DNA of 64,000 nucleotides, from positions 1 to 64,000 of the forward strand of contig CAJXLJ010000011.1 of assembly GCA_913055785.1 (NCBI GenBank). Reading direction: 5' to 3'. The position numbers were made by a program, and so were the translations under genes. Within the stretch, counting starts at the first letter, position 1. Each line of letters begins with the position of its first letter. The DNA is from an uncultured Parvularculaceae bacterium. GTDB taxonomy: Bacteria > Pseudomonadota > Alphaproteobacteria > Caulobacterales > Parvularculaceae. This document shows, in pieces, positions 36,222 through 45,121 of this stretch. The notes beneath the pieces are model-generated. The model was not told where the DNA came from. It did not search any database and was given only the letters and a program-made list of their open reading frames with translations.

Positions 36222-36992
36222 TCAGAACCCAGGTATTAGAACACAAGCATCCAACCGGTCGCGCTTCACCTGATCCATCCGGGCGCGAATCGTATAGGCG
36301 CGCTCGCGCACATAAGGCCCCGGCGGATCGACGCGCCATTTCCAGGGGTTCGGCAGCACCGCGGCGAGCAGCGCAGCCTCGTCCTTGGTCAGGTTTTTTG
36401 CACTCTTGCCGAAGCGCGCTTGCGCCGCCGCCTCAGCGCCGAACAGGCCGTCGCCCCATTCCGCAATGTTGAGATAGACTTCCATGATGCGCCGCTTCGG
36501 CCACAGCGCTTCGATAACCACGGTCATCCAGGCTTCCCCGCCTTTCCTGATCCAGCTTCGATGCGCCCATAAAAACGCGTTCTTGGCTGTCTGCTGGGAG
36601 ATGGTCGATGCGCCGCGCATGCGCCCGCCGTTTTTCGATTCCGAGACGGCTTTCTCGATGGCCTGCATGTCGATGCCCTTGTGCAGACAGAAGCGCGTAT
36701 CCTCGGCGGCGATCACCGCGGTGACGAGATGAGGCGATATGTCATCCAGCGGCGTCCAGGGATGGATGATGACATCGCCGGAGAGTTTGCGGTCGACCAT
36801 CAAAAACGTGCCCGGCGGCGGCGCGAAACGATAAAGCCCCGCCCAGGCGACCGAACCGAGAAAAACGATGAGGCCTGTCCAGGCGGCGAGGCGCAATGCT
36901 TTCTTCACGCGCGCCGGCGCGCGGGGCGCCGCCGCCGGACGAGGCGGTTTAGGAGGCGCGCTCAGCGCGATTTCTTCAGTTTGTTCTTCCAT
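36222..36992 (-). CDS. mtgA: Monofunctional biosynthetic peptidoglycan transglycosylase
   Basis: The 256-residue GT51 enzyme polymerises lipid II. It has an N-terminal anchor (AAWTGLIVFLGSVAWAGLYRF), then VTAVIAAEDTRFCLHKGID (catalytic Glu), GASTISQQTAKNAFLW, KRRIMEVYLNIAEWGDGLFGAEAAAQ and ALLAAVLPNP. It is complete, without a transpeptidase domain. ATG 36992 is preferred; the frame can be extended to 37064, but that extension has rare codons and a ribosome site too close to the ATG. It heads a four-gene minus-strand operon. Confidence 0.94.
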   Translation of the reverse strand: MEEQTEEIALSAPPKPPRPAAAPRAPARVKKALRLAAWTGLIVFLGSVAWAGLYRFAPPPGTFLMVDRKLSGDVIIHPWTPLDDISPHLVTAVIAAEDTRFCLHKGIDMQAIEKAVSESKNGGRMRGASTISQQTAKNAFLWAHRSWIRKGGEAWMTVVIEALWPKRRIMEVYLNIAEWGDGLFGAEAAAQARFGKSAKNLTKDEAALLAAVLPNPWKWRVDPPGPYVRERAYTIRARMDQVKRDRLDACVLIPGF

Positions 36993-37148
36993 ATCCCCGT
37001 CAGCTGCGGCAGGCGGGCGGCGAGCGCCCCTGCGCAATCTAGTATGAAGCGCGACAAATTTCATCTCCGCGGCCCGGACCCCGCCGCTTGCATTGACGGC
37101 GGGTCCTCAGCGGGCGAATATCGCCGCCATTCGTCAGGGAGGGCCGGC

Positions 37149-37673
37149 ATGCACCGCAAAAAAACGCCATATCTCATCGGACTCGTTCTCGGGACCGCTG
37201 TTTCGCCCGCTGCGGCAAGCGCCGCTGAGGACAAGGAAGCGCCGGACGCTTTCGCGAAGTTTTCCGAATGCGCGGCGATCCAGTCCGACAATCAGCGCCT
37301 CGCCTGCTATGACGGCCTCGTGGACGCCATGCAAACGGCGTCCAAAAAGGTGGACGACCTTGAGCTGACAGTCGCCAAGACGAATGCGTTCGGCGCGGAA
37401 AATTTCGTCGAGGACGACGATGAGCTGAAAGAAATCGAACAGGCGGCGAAACTCACCTCGCCGGTCGCAAAAATCCAGCTGCTGGCGGACCGGCGGTTGA
37501 AGATTACGCTCGAAAACGGTCAGGTCTGGCGCCAGCTCCCTAATGACCGCATCATCCCGACGCCGGAAGAAGGCGTTGAGCACACCGCCGTCGTCCGCAA
37601 GGCGATGTTCGGGCGCTACACGTTGCGCATCGAGCCAGGCGGCCGGCAGATCCGCGTTAAGCGGGAAGAGTAA
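37149..37673 (+). CDS. Exported protein of unknown function (conserved CYD motif)
   Basis: From ATG 37149 the 174-residue protein has a signal peptide (IGLVLGTAVSPAAASAAE) and then FSECAAIQSDNQRLACYDGLV, the paired-Cys pattern (C...RLxCYD) found in a group of small alphaproteobacterial secreted proteins, some linked to type VI secretion or general envelope functions. The rest is helical, then beta-rich to a basic C-terminus (RQIRVKREE). It is divergent from mtgA and convergent with the DUF1761 gene. The function is not known. Confidence 0.8.
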   Translation: MHRKKTPYLIGLVLGTAVSPAAASAAEDKEAPDAFAKFSECAAIQSDNQRLACYDGLVDAMQTASKKVDDLELTVAKTNAFGAENFVEDDDELKEIEQAAKLTSPVAKIQLLADRRLKITLENGQVWRQLPNDRIIPTPEEGVEHTAVVRKAMFGRYTLRIEPGGRQIRVKREE

Positions 37674-37676
37674 AAA

Positions 37677-37701
37677 AGCGGCCGGCGCAAGACCGGCCGC
37701 T
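37677..37701 (-). terminator. Terminator for the DUF1761 gene
   Basis: A perfect nine-pair stem (AGCGGCCGG / CCGGCCGCT) with a seven-base loop lies between the convergent stops. On the minus strand it is followed by TTTTTT, so it is a clear intrinsic terminator for the gene at 37722-38135. Confidence 0.78.
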
Positions 37702-37721
37702 CTCGTCATCCCACAAAAGCG

Positions 37722-38135
37722 TTATTTGATCAGCGACAGAATAATCGCAGAGACGACCCAGCCGACAAGAAGGTGGGACGCATCGATCATGAATAGCGTC
37801 AGCGAATGCGCGACGCCATAAAGATAACCGTAGGCGGCGAACGGCACGGCGATGGTGATCCACAAGATCAGCGCCGCCATGATCGCCGCGTTCATATTCG
37901 CGGCGCTCTTCCATTTCAGGACAAGGCCGATGCCGACCGCCTGCATCACCGTGATGACAAAACCCCCGACCATCCAGAGCGGGTTTTGTCCTTCTTCCAT
38001 CGCCGAGGCCGGAATCCCCATTTCCGCCATCCAGATATCAGAGAATATCAGCCCGTACCAAAGGAAGCCCACAAAATAGAACGCAACCGACGCGGCCAGC
38101 ACCGCCGCCAGATTGAGACCGAAGATTTTGGGCAT
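37722..38135 (-). CDS. DUF1761 membrane protein
   Basis: The 137-residue protein (MPKIFGLNLAAVLAASVAF) has four hydrophobic segments: near 8-30, 48-70, 75-100 and 112-135. The FYFVGFLWYGLIFSDIW start and a WVVSAIILSLI end are typical of DUF1761 family members, which have no proven function. The start has GGGAGG five bases upstream. It ends at a strong terminator and has no operon partner. Confidence 0.82.
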   Translation of the reverse strand: MPKIFGLNLAAVLAASVAFYFVGFLWYGLIFSDIWMAEMGIPASAMEEGQNPLWMVGGFVITVMQAVGIGLVLKWKSAANMNAAIMAALILWITIAVPFAAYGYLYGVAHSLTLFMIDASHLLVGWVVSAIILSLIK

Positions 38136-38220
38136 TGCGCCCTCCCTTGTTTTTGTTGGAGGACGGATCATACGCGGGTTCGCCGGCGCCCGGCAATATC
38201 GCCGACGAGGACGTTACGCT

Positions 38221-38688
38221 TTAAAAAAGGCCCAACGATTGAAAGCGTTCGACGAACGGCGCGTAGTCCGTTGGCTGAACATCGCAGAGAATATCATCGG
38301 GACCGAACCGGATCCAGGGCTGGGCGCTTCGGGTCCAGATATGACCGGACGGCTCCACCCAGCTCGTATCGTCGAACGTACCGGCGCGAAGGCTTAACAG
38401 GCCGATCGACGGCGTCTGCCCGTGGGCGATGCGGCAACCGCAATCGCCGCAGAACCATCCGTACCGGGAATTGCCGGCGTCCGACTTCCATTCGGTTTTT
38501 TCCGGCGTTCCCTTGACGAATTCAAACGCCGCTTCGGATACGGTCGCCGAAAGCACAAACGCGCTGCCGGTGATCTTCTGGCAATTGGTGCAGTGACAGC
38601 AATAGATCATGAGCGGCGCGGCGCTCAGACGATACCGCACGGCGCCGCATTGGCAGCCGCCTTCGAGGGGTAATGAGACTTTAGTCAT
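38221..38688 (-). CDS. GFA-family zinc protein
   Basis: The 155-residue protein has the two zinc sites of the GFA fold: EGGCQCGAVRY near residue 10 with YCCHCTNCQ near 30 and WFCGDCGCRIAH near 80. The family was named for glutathione-dependent formaldehyde activation, but most members have no proven reaction. GGAG seven bases upstream fixes the start. It is divergent from the padR gene with a shared 135-base promoter region. Confidence 0.9.
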   Translation of the reverse strand: MTKVSLPLEGGCQCGAVRYRLSAAPLMIYCCHCTNCQKITGSAFVLSATVSEAAFEFVKGTPEKTEWKSDAGNSRYGWFCGDCGCRIAHGQTPSIGLLSLRAGTFDDTSWVEPSGHIWTRSAQPWIRFGPDDILCDVQPTDYAPFVERFQSLGLF

Positions 38689-38792
38689 AATATATCTCCT
38701 GAAAGAGATGGCGGCGCTTCAGGGCTGTTCGAAGACGAACGATTCTCATGAATAGCAGATATCAGGCCGCGCCTTTCGACAAGGTTCTTTAC

Positions 38793-38813
38793 ATACTGTG
38801 TTGCACATAGTAT
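38793..38813. promoter_or_regulatory. PadR operator candidate ATACT-N11-AGTAT
   Basis: ATACT and AGTAT form an inverted pair around GTGTTGCACAT just before the padR start. PadR-family regulators commonly bind ATACT-N(10-12)-AGTAT dyads in their own promoter. The position, 11-31 bases before the ATG, supports autoregulation and also suggests that the padR transcript is leaderless or nearly so. Confidence 0.5.
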
Positions 38814-38823
38814 AGTGTTTTGC

Positions 38824-39174
38824 ATGGTAAAGGACGCCGACATTACCCATTCCAAGATGGAACTCGAGCTTCGCCGGGGCGTCATCGTGCTCGCGGCATT
38901 GTCGCAGCTTAAGAGCGAGCAATACGGCTATTCCCTGCGCCAGGCGCTCCGCGAAAAGGGCATGGATATCGAAGAAGGCACGCTCTACCCGTTGCTCCGG
39001 CGCCTCGAGAAGCAAGGCCTGCTGACCAGCGAATGGCGGGTCGGAGAAGGTCCGCCGCGCCGTTATTACCACCTTAGCCCGGACGGGAAGCGGCTCTACC
39101 TGAAACTGGCGAAGACCTGGCGCGCGCTTGGCGCCGTCATGGATGATCTCATCGGAGAAGGAACAGTGAGATGA
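38824..39174 (+). CDS. PadR-family transcriptional regulator
   Basis: The 116-residue winged-helix protein reads LRRGVIVLAALSQLKSEQYGYSL, GTLYPLLRRLEKQGLLTSEW and GPPRRYYHLSPDGKRL, the standard PadR recognition-helix and wing pattern. Its C-terminal helix supports dimerisation. It overlaps the next gene by four bases (ATGA), which places the HAAS-type membrane protein under its control. A PadR-like dyad lies in its promoter. Confidence 0.94.
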   Translation: MVKDADITHSKMELELRRGVIVLAALSQLKSEQYGYSLRQALREKGMDIEEGTLYPLLRRLEKQGLLTSEWRVGEGPPRRYYHLSPDGKRLYLKLAKTWRALGAVMDDLIGEGTVR

Positions 39175-40136
39175 ACGCGCATGAAATGATTAAGCGCTAT
39201 ACGCATCAGGTGGCGCGTCGCCTGCCGAAGAATATGCGCAACGACGTCCGCGCAGAGTTGGAAGCATTGCTTTCTGAGGAACTGAACGAAAAATCCGCCA
39301 GTTTGGTCGACGGTCAGACGCCGGACGAGGTGACCGCAAGGGAGCTCCTGGTCTCCTTTGGCTCGCCTGCTGATGCAGCGCTGCGCTATCACGCGCCGCA
39401 GCTGATCATCGAAACGCGCGATTCACGACTCTTCGGAAAAATCGCAGGCGTATTGCTGGTCTCGCTCTTCATTCTGGCGATCAGCGTGTTTCTATCCGAA
39501 CCACGCGCAACCGCAGAAGCGTCGAGCGCGGTTGCGGAACGAATTGCACGAGACACAACCGAGCTCGCCTTACAAATTCTCGGCGCATTGCTTGTGATAT
39601 TCTGGCTCGTCGGCTTCATTCGCCGCAGATTCCCGAACGACAACTGGAATCCGAAGAGTCTCGCGCCAGTGCGAGATCCAGATAAAATAAACCGGCCCCT
39701 TAACATTGCGGCGATCTTGTTTTGGGCAGGCGGCCTGACTGTCCTCGCCGCAGGACCGGCGGAACTGATCGCCGCCGCGGCAGGAGAGAACGCGGCGCCA
39801 GCAATACGGGCTGCGTTCGCCTATGACAGTGAGTTTGCTGCAGAGCGGGCATGGTTCCTGTGGTCGCTGCTCGCAGCGGCGATTGCGCTGCATCTATGGC
39901 AGACGATCGAAGGCCGCCGTCGCAGATTGACCCGCATTCTCAGCGTCATTTTAACCCTCGCCATAAGCGCAGCACTGTTTGAGATTGTGCTTACGGGCGA
40001 CGCCTTTGCCTCCGAACCGGCTAACCAGATCATGAAACTCGCCATGGCGCTGACCGGCAGCTACGGGTTGATCGAGGTATGGGCAGCTGTCCGCCATGAA
40101 AGGGCCCATTCGCATCCAACCCCTCTTGCAGGCTAG
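39171..40136 (+). CDS. HAAS-domain membrane protein partnered with PadR
   Basis: The 321-residue protein has an N-terminal cytosolic HAAS-like helical part (MIKRYTHQVARRLPKNMRNDVRAELEA, then TARELLVSFGSPADAALRYH) and five or six TM segments from residue 88 (IAGVLLVSLFILAISVFL, ALQILGALLVIFWLVGFI, and more). PadR-HAAS pairs are widespread, and the membrane partner is thought to signal membrane state or stress. The gene is translationally coupled to padR. Confidence 0.85.
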   Translation: MNAHEMIKRYTHQVARRLPKNMRNDVRAELEALLSEELNEKSASLVDGQTPDEVTARELLVSFGSPADAALRYHAPQLIIETRDSRLFGKIAGVLLVSLFILAISVFLSEPRATAEASSAVAERIARDTTELALQILGALLVIFWLVGFIRRRFPNDNWNPKSLAPVRDPDKINRPLNIAAILFWAGGLTVLAAGPAELIAAAAGENAAPAIRAAFAYDSEFAAERAWFLWSLLAAAIALHLWQTIEGRRRRLTRILSVILTLAISAALFEIVLTGDAFASEPANQIMKLAMALTGSYGLIEVWAAVRHERAHSHPTPLAG

Positions 40137-40150
40137 GTCAGCGCCGCGAT

Positions 40151-41089
40151 CTAGGCCTCCGCGTAATCGACAATCCCGGCGCCTTCGGTGCGCCCCTGCG
40201 GGCTTTCCAGCCATGCTTCGCAACATGCCTTCGACAGACTGCGAACGCGTAAGATATAGGACTGACGCTCGGCCACGGAGATAACGCCGCGCGCATCGAG
40301 CAGGTTGAAGAGGTGCGAAGCCTTGACGCACTGTTCATAGGCCGGCAGCGGATAGGCCTTGCCGGCCGCCTTGCCCGCTTCGATGATCGCCAGACAGGCC
40401 TCTTCGGCTTCCCTGAACTGCCGGAACAGGACTTCGGTGTTCGCCAGCTCGAAATTATAGGCCGACTGCTCGACTTCGTTCTGGTGGAAGACATCGCCGT
40501 AAGTGAACGGCGTCCCGTCCGGCTTGCGCCCGCCATAGACGAGATCGAACCCGTTATCGACGCCCTGCACATACATGGCGAGGCGCTCAAGTCCGTAGGT
40601 GATTTCGCCGGTCACCGGTTTGCAGTCGAAACCGCCGACCTGCTGGAAGTAGGTGAACTGCGTCACTTCCATGCCGTCGCACCAGACCTCCCAGCCAAGC
40701 CCCCAGGCGCCGAGCGTCGGACTTTCCCAGTCGTCTTCGACAAAACGGATGTCGTGAACGCTGCGATCGACGCCGATGGCGTCAAGCGAGCCGAGATAAA
40801 GCTCCTGAATATTCTCCGGACTCGGCTTCAGGACAACCTGGAACTGGTAATAGTGCTGGAAGCGGTTGGGGTTCGCGCCGAAGCGGCCGTCGGTCGGACG
40901 GCGGCAGGGCTGCACATAGGCCGCGTTCCACGGCTTGGGGCCAAGCGAGCGCAAGGTCGTCGCCGGATGGAACGTCCCGGCGCCCATCTCCATGTCATAG
41001 GGCTGCAGGATCACGCAGCCATTCGCCGCCCAGTAATTCTGGAGCGTGAGGATCAGGTCCTGAAAGGTCTGTTTCTTCTGTTCGGTCAT
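40151..41089 (-). CDS. glyQ: Glycine--tRNA ligase alpha subunit
   Basis: The 312-residue class II catalytic subunit reads [58 protein letters not shown] (motif 2), FQVVLKPSP and [19 protein letters not shown] (motif 3). It is complete. It is encoded on the same strand as glyS but 6.1 kb upstream of it, whereas the two usually form an operon. The start MTEQKKQTF is preferred over the longer frame from 41128, and it follows ddaH by 35 bases. Confidence 0.97.
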   Translation of the reverse strand: MTEQKKQTFQDLILTLQNYWAANGCVILQPYDMEMGAGTFHPATTLRSLGPKPWNAAYVQPCRRPTDGRFGANPNRFQHYYQFQVVLKPSPENIQELYLGSLDAIGVDRSVHDIRFVEDDWESPTLGAWGLGWEVWCDGMEVTQFTYFQQVGGFDCKPVTGEITYGLERLAMYVQGVDNGFDLVYGGRKPDGTPFTYGDVFHQNEVEQSAYNFELANTEVLFRQFREAEEACLAIIEAGKAAGKAYPLPAYEQCVKASHLFNLLDARGVISVAERQSYILRVRSLSKACCEAWLESPQGRTEGAGIVDYAEA

Positions 41090-41124
41090 GACGCGGCGGA
41101 CGCTAGGCGGGGTTCCCGGGCCGG

Positions 41125-41919
41125 TCAAGCGCTCCGCCAGCGCAGGGACATGCAGGAGAGCCCGGCGTCGATCTTGCCGATCTTGCCGGTCGCCAGCGGA
41201 ACGACCCTGAAGCCGAGACTATCGAGACGGTCAATGGTGCGCGGGAAATCCGCGCCGACGAAAACCGCGTCGTTGACGCGCAGCGCATTCGCCGCGGCTT
41301 CCTCGCCCTCCGGAACGATCACCGTCTGATAGCGTTCGAACGCGCCCGATTTCGCAAGCCGCGCCGTTGCGAGGATTGTCTCGCCGTCAAGCAGCGAACA
41401 GTCGGTCTTGAAATGCAGGACGCCTTGCGGCGTTTCAACGATCTGCGCCTTTCTGCCCAAGCGTTTGAGGCAAGCGGTCAGCGCTTCCGCTCCAGCGCGG
41501 TCGGTCCGTGCGGAAAGCCCGATCATCACCTCCCCGGGCATCGTCAGAATATCGCCGCCATCCGCAAAACCCGGGCCCGGCAATTCAATCACCGTATCAA
41601 AATGCGCGCGAAGGCTCGGCGCCAGCGCGGCGGCTTCGCCTGCGCGGCTCGTCGCGCCCGGACGCAACAGTACGGCGCCTTCGGAAAAGACCAGCGCCGG
41701 ATCCTCGACAAAAACGGAATCGGGAAACGCTTCGAGCGGCGGCAGGATCTCCACCGCGACCCCCGCCGCTTCGAGGGCCGCCACATAGGCGTCGTGCTCG
41801 GCCGCAACGCCTTCATAGCTCGGCGCGCCGCGATCGACGGCGCGCAGGCCATCCGTCACCGATCGCGCCGGGCGCCGCACAATCGCCCGGTTGAAATAAA
41901 ACGCCGGCTGGGCCGTCAC
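41125..41919 (-). CDS. Dimethylarginine dimethylaminohydrolase-like (amidinotransferase fold) protein
   Basis: The 264-residue protein has the DDAH/arginine deiminase core: [62 protein letters not shown] (catalytic His) and [11 protein letters not shown] (catalytic Cys near the C-terminus). DDAH hydrolyses methylarginines to citrulline plus methylamines. The GTG start at 41919 overlaps the Rieske gene stop (GTGA), showing tight coupling. It is the last gene of the permease / Rieske / hydrolase operon. The true substrate is unproven. Confidence 0.9.
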   Translation of the reverse strand: MTAQPAFYFNRAIVRRPARSVTDGLRAVDRGAPSYEGVAAEHDAYVAALEAAGVAVEILPPLEAFPDSVFVEDPALVFSEGAVLLRPGATSRAGEAAALAPSLRAHFDTVIELPGPGFADGGDILTMPGEVMIGLSARTDRAGAEALTACLKRLGRKAQIVETPQGVLHFKTDCSLLDGETILATARLAKSGAFERYQTVIVPEGEEAAANALRVNDAVFVGADFPRTIDRLDSLGFRVVPLATGKIGKIDAGLSCMSLRWRSA

Positions 41920-43034
41920 GACAACGCCGCCGGCTTCACGCGTTCGCGGCACACCGGCAGTTCCCGGCGCATGCGACCGGCGAAATCGCGCAGGGCGATT
42001 TCGTCGCGCGAGATCGGACCCGGTTCGTAATCGCCGCCGGCAAGCCCCGCTTGTACGCGTTCGATCACATCCTTGTCTTCAAGATTGACCACGCGGTTGA
42101 TCCGCCAGTTGAGATAGCGCGCCGCCCGCATTTCGCGGCGATCATCGGGAAGCGCATAGGAAATTTCGCGCAGCAGCGTCCTGTCCGGCGCCAGCGGGAT
42201 GAATTGCATGAAATCGATCTGATCGGGATAGATATCGAAGGCGAGATTGGGCCAGAGCTTTACATAAAGCCACTGGCGGCGGCGTTCTTTCGGAAGATGC
42301 GGCGTATCGGGAAGGAGCTTGCGGTACGCCTGAACCGACAACGATTGATGCGGGAGCGTTTCCACATTCGCCTCGATGCGGCAGACATCGCCGTCAACAT
42401 TCAGCGTATAGGTGTCGCCGACAAGGCCGTTGAGCCCGTCATGAGCGACCGGCAGATGCAGCTTGTCCACATAATTCTCGACCGCGATTTTCCAGTTGAC
42501 CTTGCGCTCGCGCAAGGTGATGCGGCCGAGCGCGCGCATCTCTTGCGTTCTGTAAAGAGCAAAGTCCTCGCGCAAGGGCGCCGAGAACGCTTCGAATGAG
42601 GGACCGCCCTCACCCATGCGAGCGAACAAAAAACCGCCGCACGAACCAAGCTCGAGCGACGAAAGCCCGTACTCCCCCTTGTCGAATTCGTCATACGCCG
42701 CCTCTCCGGGCACGCCGACAAGCCGGCCGTCAAGATCGTAGGTCCACGCATGATATGGGCAGACGATACGCGACGAACACGCGCCGAACGGTTCGTCAAG
42801 GAGACGCGCGGCGCGGTGGCGGCAGACATTTTTGAACGCCCGCAAGACGCCGTCCTTCCCGCGCACGACCATCGCCAGCGCGCCCATGAAATCGAGCGTC
42901 GCATAGGCGCCCTTTTCAGCGACATCGCTTTCGTGACAGACAATCTGCCAGCCCGGCCGGAAAATTTTCTCACGCTCAAGCGCAAAGAAGTCCGGATCCT
43001 TATAGGTCCATGCAGGCAGGCCGGTTTCCAGCAA
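41916..43034 (-). CDS. Rieske-type non-heme iron oxygenase, catalytic subunit
   Basis: The about 372-residue protein carries the Rieske cluster in NVCRHRAARLL and VCPYHAWTYDLDG (C-x-H...C-x2-H), and the mononuclear iron site in VENYVDKLHLPVAHDG (D-x2-H-x4-H). This is an alpha3-type oxygenase related to N-demethylating or carnitine/betaine oxygenases (GbcA/CntA-like) rather than to alpha-beta dioxygenases. No reductase, ferredoxin or beta subunit is encoded nearby. No in-frame ATG exists; TTG 43034 with GAGAGG seven bases upstream is the likely start, and TTG 43049 is an alternative. It starts 21 bases after the APC permease. Confidence 0.9.
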   Translation of the reverse strand: MLETGLPAWTYKDPDFFALEREKIFRPGWQIVCHESDVAEKGAYATLDFMGALAMVVRGKDGVLRAFKNVCRHRAARLLDEPFGACSSRIVCPYHAWTYDLDGRLVGVPGEAAYDEFDKGEYGLSSLELGSCGGFLFARMGEGGPSFEAFSAPLREDFALYRTQEMRALGRITLRERKVNWKIAVENYVDKLHLPVAHDGLNGLVGDTYTLNVDGDVCRIEANVETLPHQSLSVQAYRKLLPDTPHLPKERRRQWLYVKLWPNLAFDIYPDQIDFMQFIPLAPDRTLLREISYALPDDRREMRAARYLNWRINRVVNLEDKDVIERVQAGLAGGDYEPGPISRDEIALRDFAGRMRRELPVCRERVKPAALS

Positions 43035-43055
43035 GAGATCACCTCTCAAATGAAG

Positions 43056-44363
43056 TCAACGCGTTTTCGGTCTGGAAAGATAAAACACCACGACGCCCAG
43101 AAGGAGCAAGACCAGCCCCCATAATAATGTCTGGTAGCCGGCGCCGATCATGGCGATCAACGCATAGATGATGGCGGCCATCGCAACAGCGGTCCATCCG
43201 CGCGCGCTGCGCCAGGAATATTTGAACTCGGCGAGCGCCGATACGAAATACGGCGCCAGTGTGCCAAGCGTCGACATGGTGATGAGGAATGTAAACGCGG
43301 CGACCAGACCTTCGCGATAGTTGAGCGCGATCAGAACAATCGAAAGGAAAGACGACAACAACAGCGCCGTCGCCGGCGCATGCCCCTTGTTGCGCCGCGC
43401 CAGCGCTTTCGGCGCAAGCCCGTCAAGCGCCACCGCCATCGGCATCTGGCCGCTGACCAGTATGTTGCCGTTGGCGGCGCCGGCGGTCGATATCAACGCG
43501 CCGATTGCAATCAACGGCGCCCCGACGGCGCCAAGCGGCGCGGCTGCGTCGGCGAACGGCGCCGTCGAAACGGCGAGTTGTTCAACCGGCACCAGGAACA
43601 TCACCGCCGCCGTCGCAGCGATATAGAGCGCCGCCGCGAACACGGTTCCCGCAACGACAGCCCGCGGCATGGTGCGCTTCGGATCGGCGACATCGCCGGC
43701 CGGAATGACCGCCGCCTCGAGCCCTAAAAACGCCCACATGGTGAGCAGCGCAGTCGCCGCCAACGCGCCGCCGACCGGCAGTTCCTGCGGATTGAAGGGC
43801 GGGATATTGTCCGGCGACCCGGCGACGACGCCGACAAGGATGATGACAATCAGCGGAATGATCTTCAGCACCGTCATCAAAAGCTGAAAGGAAGCCGCGC
43901 CGGCGACGCCCCGAATATTGATCATCGTAAGGATCGAGATCAGCGCTGCGGCGACGCAGGCCTGCACGACGACATTTGAGCCGAGCGCCGGAATGACTGC
44001 GCCCGCATAACCGGCGAACGCAACGGCGATCGCAGTCGTCGCAAACACCACTCCCAGCCAATAGCCCCAGGCGACGAGAAATCCGGCGAGATCGCCGAAG
44101 GCGTCATGGGCGTAGGCGTAGGGCCCGCCTGTTCGGTCCGTCCGGCTCGCAAGCCGTCCGAGCACAAGCGCAATGAAAATCGCCCCCATGCTGGTCAGCA
44201 GCCATCCCAAAAAACTGATCGACCCATAAGGCGCAAGCGCAGCGGGCAGCATGAAAACGCCCGAACCGATCATGACGCCAACAGCCATGGACCAGCATTT
44301 CCAGAAGCCCATGGCGGGTTTCGGCTGGTCAGCGGAGGAATCATCCGAATGAGAATTGCTCAT
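43056..44363 (-). CDS. APC-superfamily amino acid / polyamine permease
   Basis: The 435-residue transporter starts MSNSHSDDSSADQP and has about 12 TM helices. The first (WSMAVGVMIGSGVFMLPAALAPYG) carries the substrate-binding GSGVF of the APC fold. Further signatures are GPYAYAHDAFGDLAGFLVAWGYW and the GAALISTAGAANGNILV region. It lies upstream of the Rieske and DDAH genes on the same strand, so it probably imports the compound they process. The 101-base gap to kynB is a divergent promoter region. Confidence 0.9.
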   Translation of the reverse strand: MSNSHSDDSSADQPKPAMGFWKCWSMAVGVMIGSGVFMLPAALAPYGSISFLGWLLTSMGAIFIALVLGRLASRTDRTGGPYAYAHDAFGDLAGFLVAWGYWLGVVFATTAIAVAFAGYAGAVIPALGSNVVVQACVAAALISILTMINIRGVAGAASFQLLMTVLKIIPLIVIILVGVVAGSPDNIPPFNPQELPVGGALAATALLTMWAFLGLEAAVIPAGDVADPKRTMPRAVVAGTVFAAALYIAATAAVMFLVPVEQLAVSTAPFADAAAPLGAVGAPLIAIGALISTAGAANGNILVSGQMPMAVALDGLAPKALARRNKGHAPATALLLSSFLSIVLIALNYREGLVAAFTFLITMSTLGTLAPYFVSALAEFKYSWRSARGWTAVAMAAIIYALIAMIGAGYQTLLWGLVLLLLGVVVFYLSRPKTR

Positions 44364-44464
44364 CGAGCGACCGTCGGGTCTGCCGGGCGCTGCGTCAAGC
44401 GAAACTGGACGGCGCGAGGCGAATGAAGGCATAAAGTCATGGACTGATTGCAGGCGCAAAGCTT

Positions 44465-45121
44465 ATGACCCTGATTGACATTACGCCGCCGGTTTCCGCC
44501 GCGACGCCGGTGTTTCCGGGCGACACCGCCTTCAGCGCAATCAGGACTTGCAATCTCGGCGAGGATTGTCCGGTTAATGTTTCACGCATCGTCATGTCGA
44601 CGCATACCGGCGCGCATGCGGATGCGCCTCTGCATTACCATCCGGCCGGCGCTTCCATCGATATGCTTGACCCGGCGCCCTATATCGGCCCCTGCGCCGT
44701 CGTGCATTTCATCGGTCAGAACAAGCCTGTCATCGGTCAGAACAAGCCTGTCGAAACCGCCGCGCTCGAAACCGCGCTGGTCGACATCGGCGCCGATATC
44801 CCGGCGCGCATTCTCATTCGCACATACGAAAAGCAGCCTGCGACGTGGGACGGCGCGTTCACCGCTGTCAGTCCCGAAACGATCGAATGGCTGGCGCTGC
44901 GCGGCGTGAAGCTGATCGGCGTTGATACGCCGTCGCTCGACCCGGCGGAGTCGAAAACCATGGACGCTCACAAGGCGATATACCGCTGCGACATGCGGGT
45001 GCTTGAAGGCCTGATGCTCGACGATGTCGCACCGGGCCTTTACGAACTGATCGCGCCGCCCCTGAGGCTTGAAGGCCTCGACGCAGCGCCGGTGCGCGCG
45101 CTCCTGAGAACGGTTTCATGA
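44465..45121 (+). CDS. kynB: Kynurenine formamidase (arylformamidase)
   Basis: The 218-residue enzyme hydrolyses N-formylkynurenine. Signatures are LIDITPPVSAATPVFPGD, the metal-binding STHTGAHADAPLHYH, and GVDTPSLDPAESKTMDAHKAIY. Residues in the middle, VIGQNKPVIGQNKP, come from a perfect 21-bp tandem duplication (44710-44751) that adds seven residues without breaking the frame. It overlaps kynU by four bases. Tryptophan 2,3-dioxygenase is not in the window. Confidence 0.95.
   Translation: MTLIDITPPVSAATPVFPGDTAFSAIRTCNLGEDCPVNVSRIVMSTHTGAHADAPLHYHPAGASIDMLDPAPYIGPCAVVHFIGQNKPVIGQNKPVETAALETALVDIGADIPARILIRTYEKQPATWDGAFTAVSPETIEWLALRGVKLIGVDTPSLDPAESKTMDAHKAIYRCDMRVLEGLMLDDVAPGLYELIAPPLRLEGLDAAPVRALLRTVS
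44710..44751 (+). repeat. Perfect 21-bp tandem duplication inside kynB
   Basis: CATCGGTCAGAACAAGCCTG plus T is present twice in direct succession, giving a seven-residue in-frame duplication (IGQNKPV). It is identical copy to copy, so it is recent on an evolutionary scale, or an assembly artefact. Confidence 0.95.
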
